Assembly: GCA_947624195.1 (NCBI GenBank)
Contig: CANQJH010000006.1
Span: 1-60,326, forward strand
Origin: an uncultured Clostridia bacterium
GTDB taxonomy: Bacteria; Bacillota; Clostridia; TANB77; CAG-508
Reading direction: 5' to 3'
DNA length: 60,326 nt
Shown: positions 28,967 to 38,954 of the stretch, one piece after another
Position numbering within the stretch: the stretch's first letter is position 1
Layout: every line of letters starts with the position of its first letter
Notes under the pieces: model-generated
Told to the model about the DNA's origin: nothing
Seen by the model: only the letters and a program-made list of their open reading frames with translations
Database searches by the model: none
Made by a program: the position numbers and the translations under genes

Positions 28967-31381
28967 TTATTTAACAACTATGTTAATTAATTTCTTAGGT
29001 ACAACTATTTCCTTTACTATAGTTTTTCCTTCTATTTTCGCTTTTACATTTTCAATTTCTTTTGCTGCTTTTTTCATTTCGCTTTCTGTATATGAAACCG
29101 GAACCTGTACTTTTCCTCTCAATACTCCATTGACTTGTACTACCATTTCATATGTATCACCTTCTAATTTTGATTCATCATATGTTGGCCAAGGTTCATA
29201 TGCAATTGTTTCTTTATTATTAAATACTTCTCTCCATATTTCTTCTGTGATATGTGGAACAATTGGATTCATTAATTTAATAAAGTTTTTAGCATATTCC
29301 AAATTCCATGAGTCCTCTTTATATACTGCATTTACAAATATCATCATTTGCGAGATTGCAGTGTTAAAATTCAATTTTTCATAATCTTCTGTCACTTTTT
29401 TTACTGTTTGATTATAAATTTTATCTAAATTCGAATTGTCTTTATATTCTCTTTTTTCTTCATGATATAATCTCCAAACACGCTCTAAGAATCTTTTTAT
29501 ACCTCTAACTGCCTCGTCATTCCATGGTTTGTCAGCCTCAAGTGGGCCCATAAACATTTCATACATTCTAAGAGTATCTGCACCATATTGCTTTACTATA
29601 TCATCTGGATTTACAACGTATTTTGGAAAACGTTTGCCCATCTTTATACCATTTGAGCCCAATATCATACCTTGATGTACTAATTTCTTAAATGGCTCTT
29701 TTACACTGACCAATCCTTGATCAAATAAAAAGTTATTCCACATTCTAGAATATAGTAAATGTCCAACTGCATGTTCTGGACCGCCTATGTATAAATCTAC
29801 AGGCATCCAATGTTTTATTAATTTTGGATCAGCAAACATCTTATCATTATTAGGATCTAAATATCTTAGGAAATACCAACTTGATCCAGCAGAGCCTGGC
29901 ATTGTAGATGTTTCTCTAACACCTTTCACACCATTTATCTCAACATTTTTCCATTCAATAGCATTTTCTAAAGGTGCCTTACCATTTTTTCCTTTATAGT
30001 CATCCATCATTGGAAGTATTAATGGTAATTCTTCATCCTTAAGGACTATATCTTCTCCATTTTCTAAATGAACAATTGGAATAGGTTCTCCCCAAAATCT
30101 TTGACGTGCAAAAATCCATTCTCTAATATGGTAATTATTTGTCTTTTTGCCACATCCCATTTTAACTAATTTTTCTGTAATAGCTTCCTTGGCTTCTTCA
30201 ACAACTAATCCTGTAAATTCTTCACTATTAATTAATTTGCAATTATTATTTAAATAATCTTGTTTTTCAAAAGCACATTCTGTAGTATCTCGACCATCTA
30301 TTACTTGAATCATAGGCAAATTATATTTTTGTGCATATTCAAAATCTCTTTGGTCATGGCTTGGAACCGCCATAACAGCTCCAGTGCCATAACCACCCAA
30401 AACAAAATCTCCTAGAAATATTGGCACTTCTTTTCCATTAATAGGATTAATTGCTAATATTCCTTCCAATTTAACACCACTTTTTGTTTTATTAAGTTCT
30501 GTTCTGTCAAAATCAGATTTTTTTGCAGTTTCTTCTCTATATTGCACAACTTCATCCCAGTTTTTTATTCTATCTTTTAATTCATCTACTAATTCATTTT
30601 CAGGTGCCAACACCATAAATGTGATACCATATATAGTCTCTATACATGTAGTAAATATTGAGAATTTGCCACCATCTTTGATTTTAAACTCAACTTCTAC
30701 GCCTTCAGATTTCCCAATCCAATTTCTTTGCATCTCTTTGGTAGATTCTGGCCAATCAAGTTCATCTAATCCATTTAATAGTTTTTCAGCATATGCAGGC
30801 ATATCTATAATCCATTGCTTCATATTCTTACGTACTACAGGATATCCGCCTCTTTCACTCTTACCGTCTATGACTTCGTCATTTGCCAAAACAGTACCTA
30901 ATTCCTCACACCAATTAACTGGCATATCAATTTGTTTAGCCAGTCCAGCCTCATATAATTTCTTAAATATCCATTGAGTCCATTTATAATAGCTAGGATC
31001 ACTAGTAGATATTACTCTATTCCAATCATATGAAAATCCTAGTCTTTCTAATTGACCTTGAAATGTTGCAATATTTTTTTGTGTAAATTCTGCTGGATGA
31101 TTTCCTGTTTGTATTGCGTACTGTTCAGCTGGTAGTCCAAAAGAATCGTATCCTATTGGATGAAGAACGTTATATCCTTGCATTCTCTTCATACGTGACA
31201 TTATATCTGTTGCAGTATAACCTTCAGGATGGCCTGCATGAAGACCTACGCCAGATGGATATGGAAACATATCTAGTGCATAATACTTAGGCTTTGAAAA
31301 GTCCCATACATCCACTTTAAATGTATCGTTTTCTTTCCAATAGTTCTGCCATTTTTGTTCTATTTCTCTGAAATTATACAT
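28967..31381 (-). CDS. leuS: Leucyl-tRNA synthetase
   Basis: The 804-aa class I synthetase has the HIGH-equivalent PYPSGVGLHAGHPEGYTATD, a full CP1 editing domain (GYGTGAVMAVPSHDQRD), the zinc-domain WIFARQRFWGEPIP segment, and the KMSKS-equivalent GIKMGKRFPK. It charges tRNA-Leu. AAGGAG lies upstream of the ATG. No T-box was seen in the short 5' region, which is shared with the tRNA terminator. Confidence 0.98.
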   Translation of the reverse strand: MYNFREIEQKWQNYWKENDTFKVDVWDFSKPKYYALDMFPYPSGVGLHAGHPEGYTATDIMSRMKRMQGYNVLHPIGYDSFGLPAEQYAIQTGNHPAEFTQKNIATFQGQLERLGFSYDWNRVISTSDPSYYKWTQWIFKKLYEAGLAKQIDMPVNWCEELGTVLANDEVIDGKSERGGYPVVRKNMKQWIIDMPAYAEKLLNGLDELDWPESTKEMQRNWIGKSEGVEVEFKIKDGGKFSIFTTCIETIYGITFMVLAPENELVDELKDRIKNWDEVVQYREETAKKSDFDRTELNKTKSGVKLEGILAINPINGKEVPIFLGDFVLGGYGTGAVMAVPSHDQRDFEYAQKYNLPMIQVIDGRDTTECAFEKQDYLNNNCKLINSEEFTGLVVEEAKEAITEKLVKMGCGKKTNNYHIREWIFARQRFWGEPIPIVHLENGEDIVLKDEELPLILPMMDDYKGKNGKAPLENAIEWKNVEINGVKGVRETSTMPGSAGSSWYFLRYLDPNNDKMFADPKLIKHWMPVDLYIGGPEHAVGHLLYSRMWNNFLFDQGLVSVKEPFKKLVHQGMILGSNGIKMGKRFPKYVVNPDDIVKQYGADTLRMYEMFMGPLEADKPWNDEAVRGIKRFLERVWRLYHEEKREYKDNSNLDKIYNQTVKKVTEDYEKLNFNTAISQMMIFVNAVYKEDSWNLEYAKNFIKLMNPIVPHITEEIWREVFNNKETIAYEPWPTYDESKLEGDTYEMVVQVNGVLRGKVQVPVSYTESEMKKAAKEIENVKAKIEGKTIVKEIVVPKKLINIVVK

Positions 31382-31434
31382 TTTACATTTCTCCTTGTTA
31401 TTTTTAATAAATTATAACAACAAAATCTTAAAAA

Positions 31435-31478
31435 ATCAATATTTTTGCTCCTTAAAAATAAGTCGCACAAATATTGAT
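31435..31478 (-). terminator. Intrinsic terminator of the tRNA-His/tRNA-Gln transcript
   Basis: ATCAATATTTTTGC pairs with GCACAAATATTGAT (one mismatch) and on the minus strand leads into a run of six T. It lies about 30 bp after the tRNA-Gln 3' end. Confidence 0.65.
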
Positions 31479-31504
31479 ATTTCAATCATTGTATGTTTTT
31501 TACT

Positions 31505-31579
31505 TGGTTGGGCTGGCTAGATTCGAACTAGCGCATGCATGAGTCAAAGTCATGTGCCTTACCACTTGGCTACAGCCCA
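31505..31579 (-). tRNA. tRNA-Gln (anticodon TTG)
   Basis: On the complement the acceptor stem TGGGCTG/CAGCCCA is perfect. The D-arm is GCCAAGTGGTAAGGC, the anticodon stem CATGA/TCATG holds loop CTTTGAC (anticodon TTG), and the T-arm is GCTAGTTCGAATCTAGC. Discriminator A and a genomically encoded CCA complete the 75-nt gene. It follows tRNA-His by 8 bp and shares its transcript. Confidence 0.97.
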
Positions 31580-31587
31580 ATATATAA

Positions 31588-31664
31588 TGGGGTGGAATAT
31601 GGGACTCGAACCCATGGTCTCCAGTGCCACAAACTGGCGCGTTAACCAGCTACGCTAAATCCAC
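31588..31664 (-). tRNA. tRNA-His (anticodon GTG)
   Basis: The complement shows anticodon stem CCAGT/ACTGG with loop TTGTGGC (anticodon GTG), T-loop GTTCGAGTC, and encoded CCA. A further G just 5' (31665) can pair with the discriminator C73, the G-1:C73 identity element of tRNA-His. One T-T mismatch is present in the acceptor stem. Confidence 0.95.
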
Positions 31665-31837
31665 CATTTTTGTGCTAATGCACAATATTTATTTTACCCC
31701 ATTTTTATAATATTGTCAACTATCATCTTGAAATTTTGTATTTTTCTTTAAAGTCTTTTCATTTGACGTTTTTCTTTGCAAATGTATATTACCTTTTTTG
31801 TTAATGCTTTATACACTTTTAGTTATCTTGAATTTGT

Positions 31838-32524
31838 TTAGTCTTCCTTTGCCCAAATTACAAGTCTAGCATTTACATCATCAGTACATGTTGTAAGTGA
31901 CACTTCTCTCTTTCCAGCCGTATCTCTAGCCGCATAATCAAAATCACTTGATGAAGTGTGATATATATTGTAAATTGTATATTTTATTCTTGTTCCGTTT
32001 AAATCAGTTATATATATTAGATCTCCATTTTTTAGATTTTTATTTTTTGAGAAAAATGTTCCATTTCTATAATTGTGTCCGGCAATTACTGTGTTACCAA
32101 CTTTATTTAACCCTACACCATATAACACACCTACTGAAACCTTCATTGATGGATCCGTTGCTCTATCTAAAACTGGATAGTTAACTTTAATAGCTGGTAT
32201 CTCTATTTTTCCTACTACGGCAAAGCCTTTATAAGTTTGTCTCGCAACAGTACCTCGTCCGCCGCCTCCTGATGTACCAGTATTTTGGATATCATTTACA
32301 TTTATTTCAAGTCCTACAATATTTTCATCTTCAACTTGATTTTCATTATTGTTATTATTATTTATTATAAGATTGTCAAATTCATCTACTGCTTCATTAA
32401 GTCCTGCATTAAGATTATGTCTATGAATGGCATCATATATCCAGAAACCTATTATTATGCATATTGCAATAACAACAATTATTAATATAACTGTTAGAAT
32501 TTTATTATATTTTTTTTCTTCCAT
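31838..32524 (-). CDS. Sortase (membrane-anchored transpeptidase)
   Basis: The 228-aa protein has an N-terminal transmembrane helix (about 9-31), a low-complexity Asn/Gly linker (about 50-92), then the sortase beta-barrel. The catalytic His is in IAGHNYRNG, the Cys in LTTCTDD and the Arg in ARLVIWA. Sortases cut an LPXTG-like signal and attach proteins to peptidoglycan or assemble pili. The class (D/E-like from compact C-terminus) is uncertain, and no LPXTG substrate is visible nearby. AAAGGAG lies 38 nt before the ATG with a hairpin between them. Confidence 0.92.
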   Translation of the reverse strand: MEEKKYNKILTVILIIVVIAICIIIGFWIYDAIHRHNLNAGLNEAVDEFDNLIINNNNNNENQVEDENIVGLEINVNDIQNTGTSGGGGRGTVARQTYKGFAVVGKIEIPAIKVNYPVLDRATDPSMKVSVGVLYGVGLNKVGNTVIAGHNYRNGTFFSKNKNLKNGDLIYITDLNGTRIKYTIYNIYHTSSSDFDYAARDTAGKREVSLTTCTDDVNARLVIWAKED

Positions 32525-32538
32525 TTTTATTAGCTTTT

Positions 32539-32557
32539 ATTAGTCATAAAGACTAAT
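32539..32557 (-). promoter_or_regulatory. Hairpin between Shine-Dalgarno and start codon of the sortase gene
   Basis: In the RNA sense ATTAGTC pairs with GACTAAT around TTTAT. It sits between GAAAGGAG (32563-32570) and the ATG at 32524. Without the 19-nt hairpin 19 nt remain, the longest residual spacing among the examples seen here. Confidence 0.5.
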
Positions 32558-32661
32558 GTCTTCTCCTTTCTTTCTCGAATGTAAGATTATATACTTTCGT
32601 TTTAATTATAACATATATAATTTAATATATCTACTTTATTAGTTAAAAATTTTTTATTTGA

Positions 32662-34413
32662 TTATTCTAAAATTGCCTTTATTCTTCTAACACCACTTGA
32701 TGACGCTTCTTCTTTAACTATTTTAAAATGTCCTAACTCTCCAGTATGTTTTACGTGAGGACCACCACATAGTTCTTTCGACACATCTCCAATAGAATAA
32801 ACTGTAACTTCGTCAGGATATTTTTCGATGAACATACACTCTGCGCCTGACTTTATTGCTTCATCTTTTTTCATTGTTTCTACGGTAACATCTATGTCTT
32901 CACCAATCCATTTATTTACCAATTCTTCTACTTTTGCTTTTTCTTCATCAGTTAGCTTATGGTCACAGCTAAAGTCAAATCTCATTCTTTCTTCAGTAAT
33001 GTTAGAACCTTTTTGATGTACATTATTGTTTATAACTTGCTTAAGAGCGGCATTTAAAAGGTGTGTTGCTGTGTGATATTTTATTTCCTTTTCACCAGTT
33101 CCTGCTAAACCACCTTTAAATTTTTGTTCACTTCCAAGTCGAGATTTATTTTGATGTTCTTTAAACAATTTATCCACTTCATCCATATTAACTTCTAAGC
33201 CGTTTTCCTCTGCCAAATCCTTAGTAACCTCAGGTGGAAATCCATAAGTTTCATAAAGCTTAAATATATCTTCTCCGTCTATTGTATTTTTTCCTTGTGC
33301 TTTAATTTTATTTATGACTTTCATAAATTCTCTTTCACCACGGACTAGAGTTTTCATAAACTTATCTTTTTCTTGAATAATTACTTCTTTTATAGTTGCC
33401 TTTTTATCAACTAATTCTGGGTACAATTCTTTTAATGTTTCTATATTTAATTCAATTAATTCGCCTAACTCATTTAAATCTATTTCAAGTTTATTCATTT
33501 GCCTTGTCATTCTACGAATTAATCTTCTTAATATATAACCCCTATCTATATTGCTTGGTCTACCACCATCGCAAACTATCATTATACATGCTCTTAAATG
33601 CTCTGCTACTATTCTTCTGCTTGCCAAATCATCTTTTTTTGATAATTGTTGTAGCTTATCCATAATTGGTTTAAAAATTTCTGTGTCAAAAGGCGTTTCC
33701 TTTCCCTCAAGAAGCATTGTCATTCTTTCCAATCCAAGTCCAGTGTCTACATTGTGCTGTTGTAATTTTGTATATTTACCATCTTTTTTTAGATATTCCA
33801 TAAATACATTGTTCCATATTTCAACATATTTACCACAGCCACAAGATGGTTGACAGTCTGGTGAGCAAGGTTCTTTGCCAGTATCATAAAACATCTCTGT
33901 ATCAGGTCCGCAAGGTCCCTCTTCTCCTGCTATCCACCAGTTATCTTCTTTTCCATAAAAATATATTCTTTCTTCAGGAATACCAGCTTTTTTCCAACAC
34001 TCAGCAGTTAAATTATCTCTAGGGCAATCCTCATCACCAGCAAAACAAGTAACACTTATTTTTTCGTTTGGTATTTCTAGAACTTTAGTCAAAAATTCAT
34101 AACTCATTGCTATTGATTCTTCTCTAAAGTAATCGCCTAGTGACCAATTTCCAAGCATTTCGAAAAATGTCAAATGACGATTATCGCCAACTTCATCTAT
34201 ATCATTGGTACGCAAGCACTTTTGATAATCTACAAGCCTGTTTCCTACTGGATGTTTTTGACCCAAAAAATATGGAACCAAAGGTTGCATACCTGCTGTT
34301 GTAAACAATACTGATGGATCATTTTCCGGAATCAGTGGCGCACTTGGTATTATTTTATGATTATGATTTTTAAAAAACTCTAAATATTTATTTCTTATCT
34401 CAATTGCTTTCAT
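32662..34413 (-). CDS. alaS: Alanyl-tRNA synthetase, short form lacking the C-terminal domain
   Basis: The 583-aa protein contains the class II catalytic core (FTTAGMQPLVPYF, RHLTFFEMLGNWS), the tRNA-recognition helices (GLGLERM, DGGRPSNIDRGYILRR), and an editing domain. The zinc/catalytic motifs HTATH and CGGPH of the editing domain are near the end. It stops just after the editing domain and lacks the coiled-coil and C-Ala (DHHA1) parts of the usual enzyme of about 870 aa. The stop is clean, and no C-Ala-like coding continues downstream. Short AlaRS forms exist in some lineages; whether a second alaS exists cannot be seen. It is upstream of the sortase gene. Confidence 0.93.
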   Translation of the reverse strand: MKAIEIRNKYLEFFKNHNHKIIPSAPLIPENDPSVLFTTAGMQPLVPYFLGQKHPVGNRLVDYQKCLRTNDIDEVGDNRHLTFFEMLGNWSLGDYFREESIAMSYEFLTKVLEIPNEKISVTCFAGDEDCPRDNLTAECWKKAGIPEERIYFYGKEDNWWIAGEEGPCGPDTEMFYDTGKEPCSPDCQPSCGCGKYVEIWNNVFMEYLKKDGKYTKLQQHNVDTGLGLERMTMLLEGKETPFDTEIFKPIMDKLQQLSKKDDLASRRIVAEHLRACIMIVCDGGRPSNIDRGYILRRLIRRMTRQMNKLEIDLNELGELIELNIETLKELYPELVDKKATIKEVIIQEKDKFMKTLVRGEREFMKVINKIKAQGKNTIDGEDIFKLYETYGFPPEVTKDLAEENGLEVNMDEVDKLFKEHQNKSRLGSEQKFKGGLAGTGEKEIKYHTATHLLNAALKQVINNNVHQKGSNITEERMRFDFSCDHKLTDEEKAKVEELVNKWIGEDIDVTVETMKKDEAIKSGAECMFIEKYPDEVTVYSIGDVSKELCGGPHVKHTGELGHFKIVKEEASSSGVRRIKAILE

Positions 34414-34555
34414 TTAATTTTCCTCTCAGCTTTATTATTTATTCATAATCTAATATTCATAGATTATTGTACACTATTTTTATTTATTGAATAATAAGAT
34501 TATATCACATTTATTGGTTTTCTGTAAATACATGAAAATAGTTATTTTTGAATAA

Positions 34556-34604
34556 GCCGAGCTTAGCTGCCAACCGAAGCGTTAGCGCAGGGCGAAACAA
34601 GCAA
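34556..34604. other. Short GC-rich island of unknown nature
   Basis: About 49 bp between alaS and the hemolysin III gene (around GCCGAGCTTAGCTGCCAACC and GAAGCGTTAGCGCAGGGCG) is much richer in G and C than everything around it. It lies immediately after the hemolysin III stop on the minus strand. No convincing stem or known repeat was recognised. Confidence 0.3.
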
Positions 34605-34610
34605 ATTACA

Positions 34611-35285
34611 TTAAACCACATACAAAATAATTGCTAGTAATTGCAAAAGAGTAGCCACAACTACGCAAAGGTGAAACATAGAGTGCATATATTTTTTTGA
34701 CCTACCTATTCCATAAAGTATAGTTCCTAAAGTATATACTATGCCACCTGCTAAAATAAGCATTGTTCCTGTAATTCCAATTGCTCTAATCAGTAAATCC
34801 ATCCTAAAAATTATAAGCCATCCCATGACTAAATAACATATCATTGAAAATACTTTAAATTGTTTTAAATCAATTGCATTTAATACTATTCCTAAAATGC
34901 CTAAGCCCCAAACAATAGCAAGCATAATCCAACTGGCAGTTGGATCTACAAGTCTTATTGGGTTTAAAAGAATTGGTGTATATGTTCCAAAAATTAAAAC
35001 ATATATAGTGCAATGATCCAATATTTGCATTACTTTTTTGGCCTTTAATTTTGGACTTAGCCCATGATATATACTTGACATTGTATATAAAAATATCATG
35101 GATATTCCATAAATTATACTGCCAACTATTGCATAAGGATTTTTGTGGATTATTGATATTACTAAACAGACTATCATACCAATAATACCTAATGATCCTC
35201 CTACAATATGAGTAACCATATTGAATATTTCTTCACCTTTTGTATATGTAGGTAATACTCTGTCATTTAACTTTGTTCTTGGCAT
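34611..35285 (-). CDS. Hemolysin III / PAQR family seven-helix membrane protein
   Basis: The 224-aa protein has seven hydrophobic helices and the family's conserved metal-site residues: a Ser-x3-His motif in SSIYHGLSPK, an Asp in LDHCTIY, and the C-terminal His pair in SKKYMHSMFHLCV. Bacterial members (YqfA/TrhA/HlyIII) act in membrane energetics or lipid homeostasis; true hemolytic activity is doubtful. The gene starts 13 bp after the mtaB reading-frame end with AAAAGGAG upstream, so it belongs to that operon. Confidence 0.92.
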   Translation of the reverse strand: MPRTKLNDRVLPTYTKGEEIFNMVTHIVGGSLGIIGMIVCLVISIIHKNPYAIVGSIIYGISMIFLYTMSSIYHGLSPKLKAKKVMQILDHCTIYVLIFGTYTPILLNPIRLVDPTASWIMLAIVWGLGILGIVLNAIDLKQFKVFSMICYLVMGWLIIFRMDLLIRAIGITGTMLILAGGIVYTLGTILYGIGRSKKYMHSMFHLCVVVATLLQLLAIILYVV

Positions 35286-35298
35286 AATGCACTCCTTT

Positions 35299-36682
35299 TT
35301 AATCTAGTTTTCCAATTAAACTTAACTCGTCTACATCATAAATTTCAACTGGAATTAGCTGGTTTTCCAAATTGTCATTTGTTTTAACTTTGACTAAAAT
35401 ATAATTTGAAGTATGACCTTTAAAATAACCATCACCATCTTTTTCTTCAAATAAGACCTCTACACGTTTTCCTATGTATTGCTTATTAAATTCAATTTCA
35501 TTTTTATTTGATAGCTCTATTAGCTTTTGACTCCTCGATTCTTTTACACTTCCATCTATCTGTTTTTCCATTTTTTCAGCAACTGTTCCTTTTTTTGGAG
35601 AATATTTAAAAACGTGCATCTTATAGAATTTTATTTTTTCTAAAAATTTATATGTCTTTTGAAATTCTTCATCAGTTTCTCCGTGGAAATCCAACAATTA
35701 TGTCAGTAGTTAGAGCCACGTCTTCAAAATTATTTCTAAGTAAATTGCATATATTTTCGAATTCAGATGTAGTATATCTTCTATTCATTCTTTTTAATGT
35801 TTCATCACATCCACTTTGCAAAGAAAGATGAAAATGATTACATATTTTATCTAATTTTGCTAATCTATTTACAAATTCTTCGGTAATTAATTTTGGTTCA
35901 ATTGAGCCTAATCGAATTCTTTTTATTTCATCTATTTTATTAATTTGTTCTAGCAATTCTATCAATCTAAATCCACCTGAAGCTAAATCATCCTTTGGAT
36001 TAAATGCAATAAATTCTTCTCTATAGCCATACTTTTTTCTAAAACTTTTAACCATCTCATCAGAAAAATCTTTTCCATAAGATGCTATATGTATGCCAGT
36101 TAAAACAACTTCTTTTATTCCTTTTTTTGAAATTTCCTTCACTTCATTAATTATATTTTCTGGATTTCTACTTCTAACTTTTCCTCTTGCATACGGAATA
36201 ATACAATATGTGCAAAATCTATCACATCCGTCTTGCACTTTTATAACTGCCCTTGCTTCTTCTGTGTATGTTGTTGTTCCAAACTCATCGTATTTATTAT
36301 GATGCATAACATCAGATACAATTGTTTTTTCTTTATTTGAATTTTTTAAGTAATTTTCTACAATTTCAACAATGTTATTTTTTTCGTTAACACCGATGAT
36401 TAAATCCACTTCTTTGATTTTTGAAATTTCTTCTTTTGCTACTTGCGCATAACATCCAGAAGCAATAGTTATTGCATCTGGATTAATTTCTTTAGCTCTT
36501 CGTAACATTTGTCTAGATTTTCTTTCAGCTATATTTGTTACACTGCAAGTGTTAATTACATATATATCTGCTTTTTCATTTTTTGGTACTAATTCATAGC
36601 CATTATTTATAAAACTTTGTTCCATTGCATTTGTTTCATATTGGTTAGTTTTACATCCAAGGCTTATAAAGTGAACTTTCAT
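35299..36682 (-). pseudogene. mtaB: tRNA ms2t6A methylthiotransferase MtaB, split by a frameshift
   Basis: The first reading frame (36682-35672, 336 aa) has the MTTase domain (MKVHFISLGCKTNQYE), the radical-SAM CDRFCTYC cluster motif and ends at ...DIIVGFP followed by RRN and a stop. The second (35697-35299) continues exactly with GETDEEFQKTYKF and the C-terminal TRAM domain. Removing one base within TTTCCACGGAGAA joins them into a normal full-length MtaB of about 435 aa. MtaB methylthiolates t6A37 of tRNAs, downstream of the TsaBDE pathway seen at 8.5-10 kb. The rest of the gene is intact, so a recent mutation or a sequence error is more likely than old decay. Confidence 0.88.
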
Positions 36683-36822
36683 TTTTATTTACCTTTCAAT
36701 TACTATTGTATTTATTTGCTTCATTAAAATTATAATTAATTTTATTTGTTTCATTTATACTAATTTTATTTGTTTGCCACATTTTTCTTAAATTAACCTT
36801 ATATATTATACTATGAATATGG

Positions 36823-38088
36823 CTATTTTTCAAGTTCTCTTTCGATTTTAAGTATGCGATTATATTTTGCAACTCTTTCACTTCTACAAGGTGCACCCAT
36901 TTTTATTTGCTCAGCATTTACTGCAACTGCTAAGTCTGCAATAAAGGTATCTTCGGTCTCACCTGACCTATGAGATATGATTGTTTTATAACCATTTTTT
37001 CTTGCTAATTTGATAGTTTCTAATGTTTCAGTTAAAGTGCCTATTTGGTTAGGCTTAATTAATATTGCATTAGCGACTTTATTTTTTATTCCCTTTTCTA
37101 GCCTTTTTCTGTTTGTAACAAATAAATCATCACCAACCAAGTCAACTTTTTTGCCAATTCTACTGGTTAGCTCTTTCCAGTCTTTCCAATCTTCTTCTCC
37201 TAGTCCATCTTCTACTGACATTATCGGATATTTTTCTGTTAACCTAACTATATAATCTATCATTTCAGCTTTGGTTTTGTATTCCCTGGATTTCCAAAAA
37301 TAATATCCCTCTTTTTCAATCTTTTTTGCTGCTTCTCTCATTTCAGAACTAGCAACATCTAATGCTATTTTTACATCTTTGTCTTTTTTATACCCTGCCA
37401 TTTCAATAGCGTCAATTATTAATTCGATTGCTTCTTCATCACTTTCTAAATCAGGTGCAAAACCACCCTCGTCTCCGACTGAGGTTACTAAATCTTTTTG
37501 TTTTAAAATTTCTTTTAAGACTTGATATATTTCTGTACACATTTGCATGCATTCTCTAAAATCATCTGCACCAACAGGTACTATCATAAATTCTTGTATA
37601 TTTAGATTGTTGCCTGAATGTTTTCCTCCATTTAAAATGTTCATCATTGGAAGTGGAATAGTGTTTCCTGATATACCACCTATATACCTATAAAGAGGAA
37701 TCTTTAAGCTATTAGCTGCTGCCTTTGCTATCGCTATTGATACTCCTAAAATCGCATTAGCACCAAGCTTTGACTTGTTACTTGTTCCATCTAGTTTAAT
37801 CATTTTTTCATCAACTTTTGTTTGATTATATGCATTCTCTCCAATTAATTGCTTTGCAATTTTTTTATTGACATTATCAACTGCTCTAGTTACTCCATAT
37901 CCATTGTATTCTTGAAAATCTGCATCTCTTAATTCCACCGCTTCAAACGTGCCTGTTGAGGCTCCTGATGGAACCATGGCGGTTCCTGTACTTCCATCTT
38001 CAAGAGTTACTTCTACTTGTACTGTTGGGTTTCCACGGGAATCAAAAATTTGCATTCCTTCAATATTTTTTATTGGCATTTCTTTCAT
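36823..38088 (-). CDS. eno: Enolase
   Basis: The 421-aa protein has [14 protein letters not shown] at the N-terminus, [11 protein letters not shown], the catalytic [10 protein letters not shown], metal ligands in [11 protein letters not shown] and VGDDLFVTN, and the terminal [18 protein letters not shown]. It converts 2-phosphoglycerate to phosphoenolpyruvate. AGAAAGGA lies 9 nt before the ATG. It is not in the glycolytic run at 42-47 kb but lies only 4 kb from it on the same strand. Confidence 0.98.
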   Translation of the reverse strand: MKEMPIKNIEGMQIFDSRGNPTVQVEVTLEDGSTGTAMVPSGASTGTFEAVELRDADFQEYNGYGVTRAVDNVNKKIAKQLIGENAYNQTKVDEKMIKLDGTSNKSKLGANAILGVSIAIAKAAANSLKIPLYRYIGGISGNTIPLPMMNILNGGKHSGNNLNIQEFMIVPVGADDFRECMQMCTEIYQVLKEILKQKDLVTSVGDEGGFAPDLESDEEAIELIIDAIEMAGYKKDKDVKIALDVASSEMREAAKKIEKEGYYFWKSREYKTKAEMIDYIVRLTEKYPIMSVEDGLGEEDWKDWKELTSRIGKKVDLVGDDLFVTNRKRLEKGIKNKVANAILIKPNQIGTLTETLETIKLARKNGYKTIISHRSGETEDTFIADLAVAVNAEQIKMGAPCRSERVAKYNRILKIERELEK

Positions 38089-38162
38089 AAAAATCTATCC
38101 TTTCTGTTTGTATAGTTTTAATGAAATTATTGCCAATATGCTTTAATTTATACATTTAGAAT

Positions 38163-38954
38163 CTACCACTTTTCGATTCCTAAATTAATTCTATTACTTC
38201 TAGTTTCTCCTAAAATTTTAGCTATAGTAAATCTTCCTTTTCCTCTTATAGTGATAATTGTACCTTCTTCAATTTGTATTGAATTTCTTAATTCTTGTTT
38301 GAAGTTGACAAATATCCTCTCCTGTTCAATATATGTATTTGCATCATTTCTAGAAACTTTTGCTAGTTCTCCCACAATTGCATCTAACCTCATTGACGGT
38401 ACATTTATCTTAAATACTTGCTTTGGTTTTTCTACATATTTTATTTCACTAATGTCTAGACTTTCAACTTTAGATTTATGAAATCTTTTTAACCCAGTCA
38501 AATTATTTAATACGAATTTTTCTATGCTAGACAAAATAACTATATCAGCACCATCATCTCTTACCAGAATATCACCAACTTTTTCTCTTTTAACACCCAA
38601 CTTCATTAAGGCACCTAAATAAGTCCCATGTTCAAAAGTTTTCCATAGTTCTTTTGGGAGTGTTATTCTAATAACAGACATAACTTGCCCAAATATTTTG
38701 TCATTACTATATGTATCGGGAAATAAGAAAAGAATTGTTCTTTCTGCTTGTTCAAAGCCTCCAAAGAACTTGTAATTTGATACTTTTCTTTTATTTAAAA
38801 TATCTTCTAATAAATACTTTTGAGATAAATCTAAAAAATCAGTATTTTCAAATCTATTTCTAGCCTCTACCAATTTTATTTTATCTAGTGTTTTAGCTAT
38901 GAGAAGCTTGTCCTCATCTTTCTGCGACTTGGTTAATTCCACTACTTTGTTCAT
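38163..38954 (-). CDS. ylmH: YlmH-type S4-domain RNA-binding protein
   Basis: The 263-aa protein has the YlmH fold: an N-terminal helical part with FLDLSQKYLLEDIL and FFGGFEQAER, and a C-terminal S4 domain (MRLDAIVGELAKVSRNDANTYIEQ). YlmH homologues act in ribosome-associated quality control by adding Ala tails or stabilising stalled 50S complexes. It is often in division clusters, but here it is separate from sepF/divIVA. The ATG at 38954 is chosen because GAGGAG lies just upstream. Confidence 0.92.
   Translation of the reverse strand: MNKVVELTKSQKDEDKLLIAKTLDKIKLVEARNRFENTDFLDLSQKYLLEDILNKRKVSNYKFFGGFEQAERTILFLFPDTYSNDKIFGQVMSVIRITLPKELWKTFEHGTYLGALMKLGVKREKVGDILVRDDGADIVILSSIEKFVLNNLTGLKRFHKSKVESLDISEIKYVEKPKQVFKINVPSMRLDAIVGELAKVSRNDANTYIEQERIFVNFKQELRNSIQIEEGTIITIRGKGRFTIAKILGETRSNRINLGIEKW

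Noticed and set aside
34414-34555. T-box leader upstream of alaS (and likewise leuS)
   Set aside because: The conserved T-box sequence and antiterminator were not present in either leader.
35660-35710. Programmed ribosomal frameshift in mtaB
   Set aside because: There is no slippery repeat at CCACGG and no obvious downstream stimulator. A one-base error or mutation is simpler.
36696-36896. 66-codon reading frame overlapping the 3' end of eno
   Set aside because: It overlaps enolase in another frame and continues into low-complexity A/T sequence without a ribosome binding site.
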